In this document: piece by piece, positions 40,573-43,963 of the stretch
How positions within the stretch are numbered: position 1 is the first letter of the stretch
Layout of the letters: the number at the start of each line of letters is the position of its first letter
Origin: Fibrobacter succinogenes
Lineage (GTDB): Bacteria; Fibrobacterota; Fibrobacteria; Fibrobacterales; Fibrobacteraceae
DNA: 43,963 bases
Assembly: GCA_902767785.1 (NCBI GenBank)
Contig: CACXIR010000001.1
Span: forward strand, 1-43,963
Direction: 5' to 3'
The notes under the pieces: model-generated
Seen by the model: the letters and a program-made list of their open reading frames with translations, nothing else
Told to the model about the DNA's origin: nothing
The model's database searches: none
Program-made: the position numbers and the translations under genes

Positions 40573-41097
40573 TCATCCCATAAACAGCCTTCTGGCCCTT
40601 TTAATGGCAGAAAGCCTCCTTTTAGATATGGCATTGAAGGATACTCCGTACATGGCACTCAATTCCTTGGTCGTAAGCCCCTTAAGGAAAGCCATCTCTA
40701 TCAATTCCCTATCCTCATTTGAAAGCCTATTTACAGTACGCTTCAGTTCGTCGTTGCGACAATTTCCCGGCTTATAAAAAACGGACCTTTCTACCGGAAG
40801 CGTCTTGTAATCCCCCATAATGTCGGAAACATGGCTAAAAGTCGGCTCCCTGTTCTTGTGACGGGCGGCATCGTAAAAGCAATTGCGAAGTACACAGACA
40901 AGCCAGGGGAAAACAGACTCTTGATACATGATTTTGTCGGCATTTTGGCAAAAACGCAAGGCCACGTTTTGAAAAAGGTCCTTTGCATCCTCCTTGTCCA
41001 TACATTTCGACTTGCATAAATTGTAAATTTGAGGGGAGTATGAATTCCAAGTCTTTTGAACCCATTCCTCCTGAGCCTGTTTTGATTTTTTCTTCAT
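40573..41097 (-). CDS. ECF-type RNA polymerase sigma factor
   Basis: A 174-residue sigma factor of the extracytoplasmic function type. Region 2 is seen in IYNLCKSKCMDKEDAKDLFQNVALRFCQN and FPWLVCVLRNCFYDAARHKNR (the -10 recognition part). Region 4 is VNRLSNEDRELIEMAFLKGLTTKELSAMYGVSFNAISKRRLSAIKRARR (helix-turn-helix for -35). It has no anti-sigma gene next to it. The start at 41097 is chosen because AAGGAAGG precedes it; an earlier in-frame Met (41148) falls in the divergent dsbD region. It heads the operon with the PorZ-like, lipoprotein and cca genes and is divergent from dsbD with a 34-bp gap, which contains a palindrome. Confidence 0.92.
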   Translation of the reverse strand: MKKKSKQAQEEWVQKTWNSYSPQIYNLCKSKCMDKEDAKDLFQNVALRFCQNADKIMYQESVFPWLVCVLRNCFYDAARHKNREPTFSHVSDIMGDYKTLPVERSVFYKPGNCRNDELKRTVNRLSNEDRELIEMAFLKGLTTKELSAMYGVSFNAISKRRLSAIKRARRLFMG

Positions 41098-41114
41098 TGT
41101 TCCCTTCCTTTTGC

Positions 41115-41129
41115 ATTTGCGGCGCAAAT
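41115..41129. promoter_or_regulatory. 15-bp palindrome between sigma factor and dsbD
   Basis: ATTTGCG-G-CGCAAAT is perfectly symmetric with one central base. It occupies half of the 34-bp gap between two divergent start codons, directly upstream of the dsbD ATG. It could be an operator or act on translation of either mRNA. Confidence 0.45.
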
Positions 41130-41131
41130 TT

Positions 41132-43051
41132 ATGAAAATAAAAGCCAAATTCCCATTTTTTGAAATTTTTGCAAACAGCCGTTGTCAAGATTCAAACAAT
41201 TGTTGTCGTTTTGCAAATTCCTGTTTTCTTTTTGTCGCTTTTATTACGGGACTTTTTGCCAGTAGCACGTGTGCCCAGGAATTCAACATGAATTCCATGC
41301 CCCCTCCAGAAATGAGCATGGAATATTCTGCAGGTGCATTGAAAGACGGCGGAAAGCTTTCCGTTTCTATCACCATTCCAGACAAGTGGCACGTAAACGC
41401 AAACAAAGTAACAGACGAATTTTTAAAGCCATCGTCTATTGTTGCAAAAGCCAAGGGTGTTGAGTTTGCCGAAGCAGTTTGGCCAGAACCTATCAAGGAA
41501 TACAACGAAGCGCTGGAACTAGAAATCCTCACCTTCCGCGAAACCTTCACGGTAGAAATCCCTGTAAAAGGCACAACCGGTGCAGACTACGACAGCCTTG
41601 GAACCGAGGTAACCTTCAATTACCAAGCCTGCGACAATTCCATCTGCCTAGCCCCCGCAAGCAAGACCATTTCGCTTGACAGCCGAGCAAGCGAAGGAAC
41701 GAACGAAACCATAAGCGGTGCGGCTAACGGCACGAGCGGCGTAAAAAAAAACGATCCCGAAATAAATAGCAGCAAGAAAGGCCTCACCGCACCTTCTGCG
41801 GGAATTGCACTCCTGCTCTTCTTCGCCTTTGTCGGCGGGATTATCCTGAACCTGATGCCCTGCGTGCTGCCAGTACTTTCCCTAAAGCTGTTCAGCCTCA
41901 TTAAGCAGGCAGGAGAAAGCCGCGGACGGCTCCTCGCCTTGGGAGGAGCCACGACGGCGGGGATCTTGTGCAGTTTTTGGGTGCTAGCCGCCGTCGTCGC
42001 CGCCGTCAAAGCCGGCGGCGGGTCCGCGGGCTGGGGCATGCAATTTCAGAGTGCAGGCTTTATTGCCTTCATGACTGTAATCCTGACTGCATTCGCCATG
42101 AGCTTTTTCGGAATCTTTGAAATATGGCTTCCTTGGAATGCCACTACCAAAATGGACGCGGCAGGCCAGAAGGCGGGAATTGCAGGAGCATTTTTCACAG
42201 GCGCATTGTTGGTGCTTCTGAGTACGCCCTGCTCTGCCCCGCTGCTGGGAACCGCCATGGGGTTCGCCTTTTCCGCCACCACGCCAGTGCTGTTCCTGTT
42301 CTTTACCGCAGCGGGAATCGGACTATCGCTCCCCTACCTGCTGGTCAGTGCCTTCCCCGGCATCCTCAAGGTATTCCCGAAACCCGGCATATGGATGGTG
42401 CATCTGCAGCGTGTGATGGGAATCTTATTGCTCGCCTCCGTGGGTTGGCTTTTCTGGATTGTAAACGAACAGGCGGGAGCTGTAGGTGTGGAACTTTTCG
42501 CAGCCATCGCCATCGCAAGTGTCGCTTGTTCTGTACTGCTTGGAAAATTTGCAAAGCCGGGAACAGCATTCTACCGTGAAATTGCTGTAATTGTACTCAG
42601 CATTATCGCCCTGTTCTCGCTCTGGTTTGCAGCCATCGCTCCTGAATACGAGAAGGCTGCCACCGCAGCATTCAACGCACGCCTGCAAGAAAAGATGACC
42701 GAGGACGGATGGTTCCGCTACAGCCCCGCCCTCATCGAGGAATTCGCCAAGGCAAAGCGAACCGTATTCATAGACGTGACCGCCGACTGGTGCCTCACCT
42801 GCAAAGCAAACGAAGCCGCCGTCCTTGACGATGACGACTTTATCCGTGCCATGGACAGCCTAAACGTCGCCCTGGTCAAGGCCGACTGGACCCGCGAAAC
42901 GCCAGAAGTGAACGCCCTGCTGCAAAGCATGGAAAAGTCAGGCGTGCCCGCCTACGCCATTTACCCCGCCGGGGATGCTAGCCGACAGATTGTGCTGCCG
43001 GAACTCTTAACCGTCGACGGGATTGTGGAAGAGATTATTTCAATTCGCTAA
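41132..43051 (+). CDS. dsbD: thiol:disulfide interchange protein DsbD
   Basis: This inner-membrane reductase passes electrons from cytosolic thioredoxin to periplasmic substrates. The 639-residue protein has all three DsbD parts: a periplasmic N-domain after a late signal segment (about 30-48, CFLFVAFITGLFASS), with CDNSIC as active-site pair; eight-helix membrane domain with NLMPCVLPVLSLKLFS and STPCSAPLLGTAMGF; and C-terminal thioredoxin domain with ADWCLTCKANE. ATG at 41132 is the only Met that keeps the signal segment; no ribosome binding site is visible and the 30 residues before the signal segment are oddly Cys-rich. It abuts the convergent glycogen-synthase-like gene (stops adjacent). 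It likely supports disulfide isomerisation of secreted cellulases and lipoproteins. Confidence 0.94.
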   Translation: MKIKAKFPFFEIFANSRCQDSNNCCRFANSCFLFVAFITGLFASSTCAQEFNMNSMPPPEMSMEYSAGALKDGGKLSVSITIPDKWHVNANKVTDEFLKPSSIVAKAKGVEFAEAVWPEPIKEYNEALELEILTFRETFTVEIPVKGTTGADYDSLGTEVTFNYQACDNSICLAPASKTISLDSRASEGTNETISGAANGTSGVKKNDPEINSSKKGLTAPSAGIALLLFFAFVGGIILNLMPCVLPVLSLKLFSLIKQAGESRGRLLALGGATTAGILCSFWVLAAVVAAVKAGGGSAGWGMQFQSAGFIAFMTVILTAFAMSFFGIFEIWLPWNATTKMDAAGQKAGIAGAFFTGALLVLLSTPCSAPLLGTAMGFAFSATTPVLFLFFTAAGIGLSLPYLLVSAFPGILKVFPKPGIWMVHLQRVMGILLLASVGWLFWIVNEQAGAVGVELFAAIAIASVACSVLLGKFAKPGTAFYREIAVIVLSIIALFSLWFAAIAPEYEKAATAAFNARLQEKMTEDGWFRYSPALIEEFAKAKRTVFIDVTADWCLTCKANEAAVLDDDDFIRAMDSLNVALVKADWTRETPEVNALLQSMEKSGVPAYAIYPAGDASRQIVLPELLTVDGIVEEIISIR

Positions 43052-43963
43052 CTACCGCTTGCCTTCGCGCTTGTATCGCTCGATGCATTCGGCGTAGAAG
43101 TCGTAGGTCTGCTTGGCAATGGACTTCCAGCTGAACACGTCAACGGCCCGCTTGCGGCTCACCTCGCCCATCTTTTTGGCCAGTTCAGGATTGCCCAGCA
43201 CCTTGTTCAGCTTATTCGCAAAATCAGTCTGGAAGGCCTTGGGGTCTGCCGGGTCGAAATCTGTATCGGACACATGCTTCAATGGCACCAGGAATCCGGT
43301 CTCGCCATCCACGATGATTTCGGGAATGCCGCCCACGGCACTACCCACCACTGGAGTACCGCAGCTCATGGCTTCCAGGTTGATAATGCCGAAGGGTTCG
43401 TACAGCGAAGGCGTGGCAAACACGGTCGCATGGCTGTAAAGTACGCGAAGTTCCTCGTGAGGGACCGCCTCCTGAATCCACACCACACCATCGCGAGTTT
43501 TCTGCACATCCTCGATGAGTGCCTTGCATTCATCGGCAAGTTCAATAGTATCGGGAGCACCAGCGCAAAGCACCACCTGGGCAGACTTGTCAATCTGTGG
43601 AATCGCCTGGATCAGCTGGCTAATGCCCTTCTGGCGGGTAATGCGAGAACCTCTTCATTGAAAGTCGGCGCATAGAAATCAGGATCAATACCGTTGTAAA
43701 TCACCTTCACCCGATCTTCAGGTACGCCGTAAAGCTTCATCACATCCTGCTTCATGCCTTGGCTTACCGCAATCACACCGTCGGCAGCCTCGTAGGCCGT
43801 ACGCTCAATCCAGCAGCTCATGGCATAGCCGCCATCGCCCAACTGTTCCGCCTTCCACGGGCGGTGGGGTTCCAGGGAATGGGTGGTAAGTATCAGCGGA
43901 CACTGCAAAAGCCGGCTGGCCAGCACGCCGCCAAAATGGCTGTACCACGTGTGGCAGTGAATC
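43052..43963 (-). pseudogene. glycogen-synthase-like GT4 glycosyltransferase, internally disrupted, N-terminus beyond right edge
   Basis: A GT4 glucosyltransferase of the actinobacterial-type glycogen synthase group. From the right edge the frame reads IHCHTWYSHFGGVLASRL, LTTHSLEPHRPWK and VIYNGIDPDFYAPTFNEEVL, then turns into LPARRALAS and stops near 43612. A second frame resumes at about 43649 with RITRQKGISQLIQ, VVLCAGAPDT and SLYEPFGIINLEAMSCGTPVV (the E-x7-E nucleotide-sugar site) to the stop at 43052. Between the two parts the usual YG...VLFVG stretch (roughly 14-18 residues) is missing, so this looks like a frame-breaking deletion and not only a single-base slip. It may be a true pseudogene or an assembly error. 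Confidence 0.8.

Noticed and set aside
1-43963. tRNA, rRNA, prophage, insertion sequence or defence genes
   Set aside because: I looked for these in the intergenic regions and products and saw none; all gaps are under about 240 bp.

Overview
This window reads as chromosome of a fibre-degrading, diderm bacterium, most likely Fibrobacter (phylum Fibrobacterota). The reasons are lipid-anchored and secreted GH5 and GH8 cellulases with Ser-rich or Gly/Asn-rich linkers, secreted proteins ending in T9SS-like C-terminal tails, many lipoproteins with a formylglycine-generating-enzyme fold or short Cys/Trp modules, large outer-membrane beta-barrels, and no SusC/SusD pair. The genus is an inference from gene content and style; no rRNA or other marker is present. 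Coding density is very high, with no tRNA, rRNA, CRISPR array, insertion sequence or phage gene seen.

Layout. (1) 1-12464, all on the minus strand: a tightly packed cluster read purA, Crp-type regulator, PASTA protein, TPR lipoprotein, LolB/DUF4292-like lipoprotein, degenerate M6-like surface protein, FGE-fold lipoprotein, NlpE-like lipoprotein, LytTR response regulator, signal peptidase I (runs off the left edge). It is mostly envelope biogenesis and stress. (2) 12626-17275: small mixed genes (Vat-type acetyltransferase, MoxR ATPase, TfoX-N protein, SMR transporter, GNAT, a Cys-repeat secreted protein, a BatD-like membrane protein), two copies of a palindromic repeat, and a perfect dyad between tfoX and the SMR gene. 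(3) 17341-35451: a cellulose/glucan utilisation island. It holds a GH8 lipoprotein, a CBM11-like secreted protein, a multidomain GH5, a six-gene minus-strand operon (CBM-like protein, three beta-barrel outer-membrane proteins, a lipoprotein, and a GH18-fold protein lacking the catalytic Glu), then two paralogous GH5 lipoproteins in tail-to-tail orientation. (4) 35608-43963: a membrane GT2, CCA-adding enzyme, lipoprotein, PorZ-like beta-propeller, ECF sigma factor, DsbD, and the end of a glycogen-synthase-like gene that is internally disrupted.

The most interesting unit is the six-gene operon at 22396-31681, embedded among cellulases. Three co-transcribed barrels with two secreted binding-type proteins and a lipoprotein could form a cell-surface glucan-binding or import complex serving the role that SusCD plays in Bacteroidota; this is inference. 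A near-perfect 20-bp dyad (GTGTTT-T-CCTAGG-T-AAACAC, 31815-31834) lies between that operon and a GH5 gene. A related copy lies upstream of the paralogous GH5 (35508-35527), suggesting a shared regulator. Two secreted proteins (M6-like and GH18-like) have lost their catalytic residues and look like pseudo-enzymes. Three genes have a -10-like hexamer 6-7 bp before the ATG and no ribosome binding site, suggesting leaderless transcripts.
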